From assembly GCA_025765595.1 (NCBI GenBank), contig JAIVFH010000020.1:248001-312000 (forward strand): a DNA stretch of 64,000 bases, written 5' to 3'. Positions 42,842 to 53,900 of this stretch are shown here, one piece after another. Made by a program: the position numbers and the translations under genes. Within the stretch, counting starts at the first letter, position 1; each line of letters opens with the position of its first letter. Below the pieces are notes generated by a model. It worked only from the letters and a program-made list of their open reading frames with translations. It did no database searches and had not been told where the DNA came from. Source of the DNA: Obelidium mucronatum (taxonomy: Eukaryota; Chytridiomycota; Chytridiomycetes; Chytridiales; Chytriomycetaceae).

Positions 42842-43750
42842 ATGCCATCGATTGACACTCAATCCACAATGTCCTCAAGAATCGCGAAAGTGCCACCACC
42901 ACCTGCACCACTAAAACCGCTCAAGAAGCCCCGAACCCGCCAAGGAACATGGCTCACCCGGCTTCGAAATACCTGTATTCTCTTCAGTCTTGGATTTGTC
43001 CTCTCAGTCCTCACTGACAGTTTGCAGCAAACACGCGGACTCAGTCACCATTCTCCGCAGAGCAGTGCAACTGCCACAACGGCCCCCCACCTTGCTGCTG
43101 CTGCTGCTGCTGGATACCCTCAGAAATCTTCAAGTCCTTCGATGGATGCGGCGGCTTCGAGTTATAAAGAAACACCTTGGATGAACAAGCATCGCGGGTT
43201 ACAACACGGCAGACGGAATACAAACAGCTCTTTTGCGGACGCGCCACCCTTATGGATTGGTTTCTGTTTTGGTATCAGCGGTGTTCTTATCGGATGGCTG
43301 TACCCCAAGTTGGACATGATTCACCTCAAGAAGAGCGCCGAGAATACAACTGCGTCGGGAACCACAACAAGAGAACCCACCACCCCATCCAAGACAGTGA
43401 AACAAGATCAAAGCAGTCTCCTTAGACTTATAGGTGGAGTCATGGGTGTGAATTACGCCGTCAGTAAATTAGAATGGGGAACCCATGTACAAGCAAACTG
43501 TGTGATTCTGGTCCTAAGTGTAGGGTTATGGGTCATGTTTGATGGAACGCGGAGAGGGTTTTTTGTGAGTTGGGGGTTTTCTCTGGCGGGGACGCTTGTT
43601 GGGGTTTGGCTTTGTAAAGTTGGGGTCTATGAGTTCTTGGAGCCGGATTTTGTGGGTGTGCGGTTGTGGTTTCCGTGTGTTTTGTTTTTGGCGAGTGTTT
43701 GTTTTGGGTGTGTGGGGAGGGGGCTTGTGGCTGATGAGGAGGATTGTTGA
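42842..43750 (+). CDS. INSIG (insulin-induced gene) family ER membrane protein
   Basis: 302 residues, single exon, ATG directly after the leader. INSIG hallmarks: LRNTCILFSLGFVLSVLTDS for TM1, IGFCFGISGVLIGWLYPKLD for TM2 with the conserved GLLYP-like turn, IGGVMGVNYAVSKLEW, VILVLSVGLWVMFDGTRRGF, and VYEFLEPDFVGVRLWFPCVL. Two low-complexity inserts (Ala/Ser-rich about 70-130, Thr-rich about 160-185) lengthen it compared with the usual 200-225 residues. INSIG retains SCAP and promotes HMG-CoA reductase decay in the ER in response to sterols. Confidence 0.9.
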   Translation: MPSIDTQSTMSSRIAKVPPPPAPLKPLKKPRTRQGTWLTRLRNTCILFSLGFVLSVLTDSLQQTRGLSHHSPQSSATATTAPHLAAAAAAGYPQKSSSPSMDAAASSYKETPWMNKHRGLQHGRRNTNSSFADAPPLWIGFCFGISGVLIGWLYPKLDMIHLKKSAENTTASGTTTREPTTPSKTVKQDQSSLLRLIGGVMGVNYAVSKLEWGTHVQANCVILVLSVGLWVMFDGTRRGFFVSWGFSLAGTLVGVWLCKVGVYEFLEPDFVGVRLWFPCVLFLASVCFGCVGRGLVADEEDC

Positions 43751-43926
43751 TGAAGGGAGGGAGGGCCAAACCCCGCCACGGCCAAAAAAGTAGATGTGCC
43801 CTATAACCACCAGTAACTTCACCAGTAACCTTTTTTATCTAATAGATTTTGCATTATTATCTTTGTTTACGAATTTTCTTGCATGTCATGTTATATATTC
43901 GGAAAAAAAAAAACAGAGGGCCAAAA

Positions 43927-44871
43927 ATGAACTTCACAGCCTTCCTTCCAACCGAAGTCCTCATCATAATCTTTGACTTTGCCCAATCTCAACCGTTCCC
44001 GCGACCGTTGAATCACTTTCCGAGTCGCCACAGCGACAGCAACTCAATATTCAAAACAAACCTGATACTTTTGTCACTCAATGCAACCAGCCGCAGGATC
44101 CTTGCAAACACACCTCTCTTCTGGAACACTATTTTTACAAAACCTACACCTTTTTCAATGCTTGAAACTACTGCATTCGTTCTTGCTGAAAGTTGTTTTG
44201 CAAAGGTATACCGCATCGCCCCCACTGAAACCACAACTGCAACGGCTCCTCTTGCTGTGCTCTTGTTCAAGTGCAAGCATGTGCAGTACATTGATTTTTC
44301 AAGCGCGTCAGATTCCTTGGACATTTCAGAACTTATCTGTCGCATCACAACTCTGAGCTCAGCTGAGCCACCACGGCTTCAGTTTCCTCAGCTTATTGAC
44401 TTGAACCTCGAAGTTAAAAACTACAACTACAAATACGCTGAAATACGAGAACTGACGCGACTTCTTCTCTCTTTTCCGGCGACGCTGGATTCTATTAAAG
44501 CGGCTGCATTTCCTACTACTACTGCAGCTGCTACTACTAGTTCAGTCAAACCAGTTCCCTGTATACAATGCAACGCCGGGTTTGCAGTTCAATATCCGGA
44601 TACAGAGCAAGTGACAGTATACGAACGAAACTGTTCAATCTGTTTCACACGGATTCCTGTTTTCTGTGTATCGTATATGGAGGCGGCTCGCGTGGGACCT
44701 TATTCGTGTGGGTGTGGGCAAGAGTGTTGTCCGATTGTTTTCTGCTCCTTGTGTTTTGTTTTGGGGTGTAGAGCGGACTTTGGGGGGCGCTGGTTTCGAC
44801 AAGTTGGAAAGACTGGAGAAGATGAAGAAGTGGTGAGTGTTGGGGTGGATATTATTGTGAATGGCGAGTGA
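43927..44871 (+). CDS. F-box-type protein with C-terminal Cys cluster
   Basis: 314 residues, one exon; the ATG chosen gives MNFTAFLPTEVLIIIFDFAQ, an F-box-like start. The middle is Leu-rich (YIDFSSASDSLDISELI, LIDLNLEVKNYNYKYAEI), like degenerate LRR-type F-box partners. Residues about 210-280 have ten cysteines in pairs: CIQC, CSICF, CGCGQECC, CSLC, suggesting two zinc sites. The family of the Cys domain is not recognised. Possibly an SCF adaptor. It lies 176 bp downstream of INSIG on the same strand. Confidence 0.6.
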   Translation: MNFTAFLPTEVLIIIFDFAQSQPFPRPLNHFPSRHSDSNSIFKTNLILLSLNATSRRILANTPLFWNTIFTKPTPFSMLETTAFVLAESCFAKVYRIAPTETTTATAPLAVLLFKCKHVQYIDFSSASDSLDISELICRITTLSSAEPPRLQFPQLIDLNLEVKNYNYKYAEIRELTRLLLSFPATLDSIKAAAFPTTTAAATTSSVKPVPCIQCNAGFAVQYPDTEQVTVYERNCSICFTRIPVFCVSYMEAARVGPYSCGCGQECCPIVFCSLCFVLGCRADFGGRWFRQVGKTGEDEEVVSVGVDIIVNGE

Positions 44872-45024
44872 AGTGGTTGTATGGACATTCTATTTTGTTT
44901 TTTTGGTTTTTGGAAGACATGTATTGCGTTTGATCAGGATGACGAAAAAGAGTATTTTGATTCGATTACTTTAAGCTGTTTTTTTAATGATCATTATGCG
45001 ATGCAGTTGTGTATTGTGTTGACC

Positions 45025-46609
45025 TCAAAAGTCACAAATCCCATCAGAATCCAAGAACCATTTTCCCAGTTTCTGCAATATATCAGTCTTGTTGTCGTTT
45101 GTGACAATCACCATGGGGTATCCATATTTGAATTTGAATGGATATGGATGAACTGGAAGAAAAAGGTTGTGTTTGGATGTAAAAAAAAAAAAAAAAAGAA
45201 AAAAAAAATACAACTTACACCAATCAATAATCTTTCGACAGTAGTTGGGATGCAGCATCACCTCCCGTTCTCCTCTTACAGCCAATTCGTCCAAAAATAC
45301 TTGATTGTCCTTCCCCACTTCTCCTCCATCCGCGTAATGAGGTAATGCACTTCGATATGCAGCTTGAGACAATATCCGCACTCGAATTATATCCGTTCCG
45401 TTTACAATGGTGTCACCCCTCCTCGGGTCCTTCCGTTCCTTGATTCCTGCTGGTAAAGGATCCACCAGAACAGCGTCAAACTTTCTCTGGTTCTCCTTCT
45501 GATATGCTGTAAGCGGAGTGTTGCTATTCCTTGTAGATGCGATTTTGTTGTTTAACAGTTGATCCATTCCCCATTGATCGTTGAGGTTCTGTAGGCGGAT
45601 ATAACTCCACATTGCGTGCGTTCGATCGTTTGCGCGAATATAAAAAAATCCACCGCAGATTGGAGGGATGCGAGGATTCCCTTCATATGGATCGTATAGG
45701 TTGTGGAAAAAGTCACGAGAGTCTGTGCTATAGACCTATTGCGGGGAGGTTACATTTTTTTGGATGAGCTGATTTGGTGAAGAATTCTCACCACATCGGG
45801 AAGGGACTTCCAAACAAGATCCAAAGAAACAGATTCAGAAGAAGAGAGAGATGTAAGGGCATCTGGCCCAGCCTCGTTCGCATTCGACGGAATTTTATGT
45901 ATTTTCTTGATTTCCTCGACAGTTTTTGCAGAGACTCCAAACGGCAGATTCAAGTCATCAAAAGGATCCGACGAAAAGACAACATCCAGATCGGTAAAGA
46001 TAAAGTCCAGCTTAAGCGTTCCCAGCAAGTGCTCGAAAAACAAGTTTCTGGCGTCCATCAGTTTGAAAAAGTGGGATGGGTTGTGGTTGTAGTCAGCTTT
46101 CGCCGGCGGCAGGTCGATAGTAGCGTCAAAGTAGATTGCGAAAGAGTTGTTTGCGTATGTTGTTTGCTGAAGGGAGACCAGGGCGGCAGCGGCCACGGCG
46201 TCAGTTGCCCACACGACCAGCGAGTCCATCGCTTGCGGGGCATTCTTTGCCAGGGAGCACAGCAGGTTGTTTGCCAGGGGCGCCTTGGCAACGGCGGCGT
46301 TCGCGGACGCTGTCCGGCGTTGTTAGTAAGGAGCTACCAAGAAAACCCTTACAAGTTACCAATCAGCACGGCGCCCTGGCGCTGGCGCCGCAGCCACCAG
46401 TCGCGCTCGGCGGCCGCGGGCGTCGCCGGCGTGCGGACGAAGGCGTTCGGCGAGTCGACGTCGAACTCAACGTTGACATTGGCCTTCGCGGCGAGCGCCA
46501 GCGCGGCGTCCAGCGCACTCGCGCGCCGCGTCTCGATGCCGAGCTGCAGAAGAACCATCACGGCGACGCCCGCGCCAAGCAGCTTGAAGGCAAGCGTGCG
46601 GCGGCTCAT
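45025..46609 (-). CDS. Type II membrane glycosyltransferase (nucleotide-diphospho-sugar transferase type)
   Basis: Four exons (46609-46360, 46309-45792, 45735-45219, 45152-45025) give 470 residues. A short cytosolic end (MSRRT) and one signal-anchor helix (LLGAGVAVMVLLQLG) are typical of Golgi enzymes. The catalytic part has SLVVWATDAVAAAAL and the metal-binding DxD in FIFTDLDVVFSSDPF, then ICGGFFYIRANDRTHAMWSY and WGMDQLLNNKI. This order is that of the PF03407 family, whose plant members add galactose, xylose or arabinose to wall glycans. The sugar here is unknown. Exon 1 is strongly GC-rich, unlike the rest. Divergent from the ankyrin gene with only 46 bp between the two ATGs. Confidence 0.8.
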
Positions 46610-46655
46610 TCCTTTGATTTCTTTGATTTGTAACACTTGTTCGGTGAAATCAGAA
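46610..46655. promoter_or_regulatory. Very short divergent promoter region
   Basis: 46 bp separate the ATG of the minus-strand glycosyltransferase from the ATG of the plus-strand ankyrin gene. Transcription start sites must lie inside this gap or within the opposite gene's 5' part. Confidence 0.5.
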
Positions 46656-48648
46656 ATGCTTCCCACCGAGATCATCCAGGACATTGTGATTCTGCTGCCC
46701 GTCACTGATCCTGCCCAGTTGACTGCGGTTGCCCTGGCGTCAAAGCTGCACCTGGCGCCAATCCTCTTCAACTGCCCATCCTTTGCGAAAAGACATTTAT
46801 CCCTCCACTACAGTGAATTCAGGAGATGTCACTCCAAAGATGCGGAAACGGAAGACGAGAAGGCGGAGGAGGAGGAGGAGGAGGAGGAGGAGGAGGAGGG
46901 GTACGAAGAGTACAATGTGACTGTTGGTCACTTCCTCAATCCCATCGACTTCAATCTCGACAAAGTCCCTTACTCATACAAGTGCGCTGCGATACAACTC
47001 GTAATTGAGAGCCGCGCTGCAGAAGACTGGTATTCTATTGAATGGTGTGTGAAACAAAGGCTGCCCGAAACACTAAGGCTATTGCTACAATATGAAGATG
47101 CGGTTGTCCCTCGAGACGCCATCATCAGTGCATGCGTCAAAAGCGAACGAATTGAATGTTTGAAAATACTATTGGATGATGGGAGATCTGAAACGTTGCG
47201 TACATTGAGTGTGGCCGCCTCTCGTGGCAACTGGGAAGCCGTAAAACTTCTTTTGACAGAACATTGTAAAGATCCCTCCATTCCTCTCCAAGATACCCCC
47301 GTCATTGCATTTGCAGCTGGGGGAGGGAATATTGAAGTTGTACAATTCTTGCTTCAGGATAGTCGTGTCGATCCATGCGTCTCACAGAACGTTGCTGTAC
47401 GAAGTTGCTGCAAGTCGAGGTCACATTGATATTCTGCGGCTCTTGATGAGTCTGGATCGTGTTGACCCAAGCGATAGTGCGAATGACGCTATTCGGTGTG
47501 CATCTCAGCAAGGACACACAGAAATTGTGAAGCTTCTACTGACAGATCCTCGCGTGGATCCAAGCGCTCTCAACAACGAAGCCATCCGCTTGGCTTCAAG
47601 GTATGGGCGATACGAAACAGTTGAGCTCCTGCTATCGCTGGACAGCAAGTACAAGATCGACCCCGCTGCCGCAAACCAACAGTCAATTCGCCATGCTTGT
47701 GAAGTCCGGCATTCTTTGAAAGAACCCAACAATGCCGGGAGGCTTGTCCAACTCTTGCTTGCAGACCGCCGTGTGGATCCCACAGTAAACCAATCTGAAG
47801 CCTTTTGGAAGGCTGCGGATCGTGGGAACCTTGAAATCGTAAAGGCGCTTCTGGAGGATGGACGAGTCACTGGCCATTTCTTGGCTGCCCTGGCTGCTGC
47901 TTCAAATGGCCATGCTGAAGTCGTCGAGTTATTGATGAAGGATGAACAAGTACGAAAAGAGGCGAGCGAATCGTCTAATATTTTGTGCCGCGCTGCAACC
48001 GGAGGCCATATCAATGTTCTTGGTGTGCTGCTAGGGTATCCCATTCAGATTTCGCATGCCCATCGAGCTTTGGAAAAGAGTGCAGAAAGGGGAAAGCTGA
48101 ATGCGGTTGAATATTTGCTCAGCCATTCGCGTCTCCAAGACTTGGATGTGACTTATTCAACTCTGGCGTCAGCTGTTGGGTCTGGCAACGAGGAGATGGT
48201 TCGATTCCTTCTTGCCCATCCGCGTCTTTACGTGCGAAAAGATGCGTGGGTACTGTCGAATGCGGTGTATGAAGGGTATCTTTCAATTGTAAAGATTCTT
48301 TTGGAGGACGGTCGATGCAACGACGCCAATGACAACTCAGACTCTGTCCAAGAAGCCGCAAGAACTGGCTCGCTGGACATGCTCCAAGCTCTGATTGATG
48401 GACTTTCTTGGAGAAATGAAAAAGACAAACGTGAAATGTTTGAGCGATCTTTATTCGATGCTTCACGAGAGGGGCATTTGAATATTGTAGAGTATTTGGT
48501 GAACAAACAGCAGGGTGTTTGTGACACTGCTGCAGTTTGTGAAAAGGCGGCTGGAATCGCGTTTTGGTATGAGCATATGGCGATTGTAAAGTTTTTTGAG
48601 GATCGCGGTTACTTGCCGTCGGCTGTGTATCTGGAAAAGTTGGAATAG
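46656..48648 (+). CDS. Large F-box/ankyrin-repeat protein with one +1 frameshift
   Basis: The start MLPTEIIQDIVILLPVTDPA is the same F-box-like lead as in the gene at 11974. A run of Glu (GAG repeat near 46863) follows. Ankyrin repeats then run to the end, e.g. AIRCASQQGHTEIVKLLLTD and VQEAARTGSLDMLQALIDG, for about 660 residues. The frame breaks once: at 47391-47410 the repeat QNVAVR... continues as VAASRGHIDILRLL only if one A (47402/47403) is skipped. Both sides are otherwise clean, so a sequence error or a very recent mutation is likely. Uncorrected, the protein would end about 250 residues in. Confidence 0.75.
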
Positions 48649-48839
48649 ACTTTTATTTTTTTTAAACTGTATGTAGATGCAACAAACTAGGAATCTTATC
48701 TATTCAAGTAACCAATCGAAAGTGCAAACTTAATGACTCTATGGGATGATGGATCCAATGTGTAATAAGTGAAATGGGTATACATATCAATAAAAACTCC
48801 AAAAAACTCAAACCACTCAAAAAAAAAAGTCTCAAAAAA

Positions 48840-50935
48840 ATGCCCATCAACGTGAAACACACTGTCGCATCAACGACAACCAAAACCTTTACCGACGGGC
48901 ACAAGGAAACTTCCACTTCCAGCACTGTTTTCACCGTATCGGTCAAGTCCTTGCTGGACAAGTACGTGGACTTTTGCTTCTTTGAGAACCCGACCAGCTG
49001 CATCATGTTTGGTGTGCGCAAGTACGAAGACCGCAGAGTCTTTTCTCTTTCCAAGGAGGATGCCGTGGACGCCAGGAACAGGCTGTTGGAGTTGCAGGCA
49101 GAGGTATTCAATCAAAACCGCCAATTTTTTTTTTTTCGTGGGGAGATCGGATGATATCCGGGAACGCCACTTCCAACATTTTGTTTTTTAATGGGTGCTA
49201 AAAGGAATATCTATTTCGTCATCCAGGTCAAGGCATTCGTGCAAGAAGCAGGCAAAGCCCTTTCCGCCGAAGAAAGCGCGGACATTGCTTTCCTCCAGGA
49301 AGCCATTGACATGGACCTGACATCGCGTGGCGTTCCAGGGGAAAAGGGGTACGCTTTGGAGCTCAGTGAAAAGTACGTTGACTTTATAGCTAGCCGGTTT
49401 TTTTCGATTAGGTATACGTTGTATTGACATCTTTCCCTCAACTCCCAATTATAGCCACATGTCATCCTCGTTTGTCTTTTTGGAAATGATTTTCCAACAT
49501 TATCAACGCGATGAAACCGCCGAGGACCTTCAAAACTACAAGAAGCGTCTTGAACTTGTAGGACCTCAATTCGATTACATGATTGAAAACTTGCGTAACG
49601 GAATCCGTCGAGGAATCACATTGAACCAAGAATCAACTGCAACTCTTTATCAAGAAGCTTGCCGGAAATGCTGGTCCAGCGTTCGCGAGCGTTGAAGAAG
49701 CTACTGAATTTGCTGCCAAATCCGAATTGAACAAGTCTGCGAAAGCCAAAGAGTTGCTTGGAGATGAGCACTATTTTGTTCCAGTGATTCGTGATGTGAT
49801 TGTTCCTGGGTTTGCCAAGGCCAAAAAGTTTTTGGAGGAAGAGTATATTCAGCATGCCGAGAAAGCATGCGGGTATCTATGGTCTCCCTGGTTATGAGGA
49901 GGTGAATATTTTGACTTACAAGCATCCGATTTTTGTTTAGTTGCAACCTCTTTACCGGTATATTATTATAGGAATATTCTACTGCCATCTTCCAAAACAC
50001 GACTGTTCGATACACGGCCGAAGAAGTCCACCAAATCGGACTGGCTGAAGTCAGTCGAATTCATGCACTCATGGAAGAAACCAAAACCAAGATTGGATTC
50101 GAAGGGACCGTGGAAGAGTTTCAAGCAGCTCTCCAGGACAAGGAAAAGTACCCCAGCCTGTACTACGAGAACCCAGACGATGTGCAAGCAGACTATGTCA
50201 AGATCTGCGAGGACGCCAAAGCCAAGATGGTGGACTACTTTGAACAATTCCCAAAGTTTGATTGTGCGCATCGAACCTATTCCAGCCATTCGCGAAGAAC
50301 AGTCTCCCTTGGCAATGTATCAGCCTGGTACACCTGAGAAGGCGGGAAGATTTGTTTACAACAGATTGTTGCACAAGACAAAGCCAAGCCACCAAAAGAC
50401 TGCATTGTGTTTGCATGAAGCCAACCCGGGACACCACCACCAGGTTTCTCTTGCTTTTGAGAACACAAAGCTCCACTTGGCCAAGCGAATGGCGTTCTAC
50501 ACTGCTTACGCGGAGGGTTGGGGTTTGTACTGTGAGTACTTGGGAGAAGAAATGGGTTTCTACAGTGACCCATTCCAATACTTTGGACGTCTGGAGCTCG
50601 AAATGTGGCGTGCTGTTCGACTTGTCGTTGACTCTGCCCTCCATGCCAAGGGATGGTCGATTGAAGAAAGTGTGCAGTACATGTTGAGCAAGGTGTCAAT
50701 GTCCCGCGCGGAGGCCTGAGACGGAAGCGAGACGGTACTCTGTGTGGCCAGGCCAGGCGCTTTCATACAAGATTGGAGAAATCAAAATCAAGGAGCTCCG
50801 TAAATACGCCGAGACAGAGTTGGGAGACAAATTCGATATCAAAAAGTTCCATAGCCAGTTGATTGACTTTGGCGCTGTGCCTTTGGGGACGCTTGAGGCG
50901 ATTGTGAAGAAGTGGGTGGCAGAAAACAAGAAGTA
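48840..50935 (+). pseudogene. DUF885 family (HExxH-like metallopeptidase) with four +1 frameshifts
   Basis: Start MPINVKHTVASTTTKTF; exons 48840-49103, 49227-49372, then from 49455, with another intron about 49913-49971. DUF885 hallmarks: KFLEEEYIQHAEK, GIYGLPGYEE, REEQSPLAMYQPGTPEKAGR, the zinc motif ALCLHEANPGHHHQ, then YAEGWGLYCEYLGEEMGFY and PGQALSYKIGEIKIKELR. Family members are zinc-dependent dipeptidyl or carboxypeptidase-like enzymes. Conserved protein continues across four breaks, each cured by dropping one base: near 49647, 49870, 50261 and 50717. No other stop or deletion is seen, so it is either a gene hit by insertion errors in the assembly or a very young pseudogene. Confidence 0.7.
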
Positions 50936-50972
50936 ATGATGTTGCTGCCCGTTTTTTTCCAATAAAAAAAAC

Positions 50973-53900
50973 ATGTCGTTCTTCCAAAAGTCGCTCCACG
51001 ATTTGATTCGAGGAATTCGCGCCAATGCGGCGAACGAAGACCGATATATACGAGCGTGTTTGGATGAAATCAGGAGCGAAGTCAAGAAAACGGATTTGGA
51101 TGTGAAGGCGGTTGCTGTTGCCAAGCTGTTCTACGTGAGCGTCTTTGTCCCAGTGAAGAGCAATCAACCAACTCACTCACTCTCCCACTTGCTCATTTAG
51201 CTTCATATGCTGGGCTTTGATATGGGATGGGCTGCGTTTCATGTGGTTGAAGTGATGTCTTCACATGTTCTCACTCACAAGAGAATTGGATACATTGCTG
51301 CTGCCATTTCGTTCAGACAAGACACGAATGTTCTTATGCTTTGTACCAATTTGATCAAGAAGGTGTGTGGTTGTTGATGCCAGAAGGGCTAAAGGACTCG
51401 CCTATTTTTTTTAAAGTTGACTGTCTCGACTACAGGACTTGAACTCAAACAAATACCTGGAAACAGCGCTTGCTCTCAACGGTCTTTGTACAATTGTGAC
51501 CCCTGATTTAGGTCGTGACCTTTCTCCGGACTTGATTGCAATGATGAACCACTCCCGACCATATATCAGGAAGAGAGTGATTTTGTGCCTGTACAAAGTG
51601 TTTTTAAAGTATCCAGAGGCATTGAGAGTCGCTTATGGGAGCCTAAAGTCGCGTTTAGACGATTCCGATCCTTGTGAGTGCCTTTTTTTTCTTGAATGTG
51701 GATATTTCAGAGACTTATGATGACCACCGCAGCTGTTGTATCTGCTGCCGTTAATGTCGTTTGTGAGCTGGCGAGAAAGAATCCTAAAAGTTACCTGCCT
51801 CTAGCCCCACAGTTGTTCACTATTTTGACCACGTCCACCAACAACTGGCTGCTGATCAAGATTGTAAAATTGGTGATTAAAATCTCTATTTAATTTATTA
51901 AAGGCTATAAAGCGCTAATGGAAGCTTTTCTTTTTTTTCGCGTAGTTTGGCGCATTGTGTCCGTTAGAACCACGCTTAATTAAGAAGCTCATTCCTCCAA
52001 TCACAAACCTGATTCAAACCACATCTGCCATGTCTCTTGCGTATGAATGTATTCTTACAGCAATCACTGGTGGTATGATCACCCCTGAGTCGGCTGAAGT
52101 TGGCAACGCAGCAGTAGATGGTGCGAATGCAACTCTTGGAAAATCGGCATCCAACAGTGCCAATGGGGATGCCATCGAATCAGTCTTGACAAAAGCGTGT
52201 GTTCGAAAGCTCAAGGAGTTTATTTCAGAAAACGACCAGAATTTAAAGTATCTTGGTCTGTTTGCCTTGTGTAAGTTACTTCCTTTGAGGCCACATGCTG
52301 TTGGAGAGCATCGGGCTATTATTTTGGAATGCTTGGAGGATCGCGACAGTAGTATCCGCATGAGGGCTTTGGAGTTGGTGTCCGCCATGATTACCAAAAA
52401 AAGTGTCATGGTAATTGTTACGCACTTGTTGAAGCAAATCGACCCCTCTAATGCTGTCGCGGCCGACGTTGCTGTTGCTGAGGAAGATAATCACCATCAG
52501 CCAACAAGCTCCAACCTGACAATTTCAAGTGACAGCGGTTATGCGCAGCAAGTTATTCACCGTATTCTCGACGTTTGCTCCAAGGACACATATGCCATTG
52601 TGATTGACTACGAATGGTACATTTCTGTCATGATTGCGTGTGTGAAAATTCGAGGTGTCGGGAAGGTTGGAGAACGTGTTGCTGAGCAGTTGGTGGATTT
52701 ATGTGTTCGGGTTCCGGAGCTGCGTGCCTTTGCTGTGGATAACTTGGTATGTCAGTTTTGGCTTTTGGGGTTTTTAGTATTTCTTACATCCTGGTCTAAT
52801 AGATGGATTTAATTCTGGACGAAACTTTCTTGAAGTCTACTGCTTGGGAGAAAAATAACACTGATGTTTTATTTGCGGCAGCTTGGATTGTTGGGGAATA
52901 TGCCAGTCTTGTGTCTACACCGAAGGAACTTATCGGATACTTGGTTGACTCGAAGATCAGTTACCTTCCCTCCACCGTTCAAAGTGCATATGTTCAAGCC
53001 GCATTGAAAGTTTATGCAGCCTGGATCGCTGGTAGAACCAAAAAAGAAACAGCCGACGACTTGCTGGTTCTGGATGAACACAATGAATCCGAAGAAGGAA
53101 AACTTCGACTTATTAGTAAGCAGGAGTTTGAAGAAGTGACTGAAAGTTTAATGGATGGAATGGCGGCCTTGTGTGCAAGCATCGATCTGGAAGTCCAAGA
53201 GCGGGTATGATAACTACTACGGTTGCTTTTCCTATAATTTACCTAACCTTTTCTGAATAAGGCATCGACGTCGCTTCAAATTTTAGGCCTCATTAAAGAC
53301 CTTACTGCGGATGAGCCAGTCGACGACAGCACTGGCTGGATTATTCCAGCGCACGCTTTGGACCTCTGTGCTCTGTTTGCAGGAGAACTCAGACCTGTCA
53401 ATCCCCAAGCCCAATCGCTGCTTCCACTTCCGGAGGGGCTTGATTTGGATGCATGGATCCACGACCCTGAACCCGATTTGATCTCTGGCGGGTCTGTTTT
53501 TGAACAAGATGTGGAAGATTCTTTGGAGTTGGCCCAAGATGAGGTAGAGTTTGGCTACGGCGGTGACAACAACCAAAACAAGGCGACTGCAAATGTTGAA
53601 CGAGTTGGCTTTTCTGGGGCCGAAAGAAAGAAGAATGATCCATATTATTTGGGCCAAGCAAAGGCTGTCGAAGACGAAGAAGGTATGCAAAACTTTGGTC
53701 TCGCCGTTACGCGGTTTAAACTGATGGAACTTTTACTCAGCTCCAGCCCCAGCTCCAAAGAAAAAAGTGGTTAAAGTAGTCAAGAAGCCTGTCGCTCCTC
53801 GCGCCGCCCCCAAGCCAGACTTGTTCAATCTGTCATCCAAGCCGCGTACACAATATGCCATTAATCGTGACGACGAACTTCCCACTGGCATTGTTTCTCA

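Noticed and set aside
47505..48044. Minus-strand frame inside the ankyrin gene
   Set aside because: Shadow of the plus-strand ankyrin repeats.
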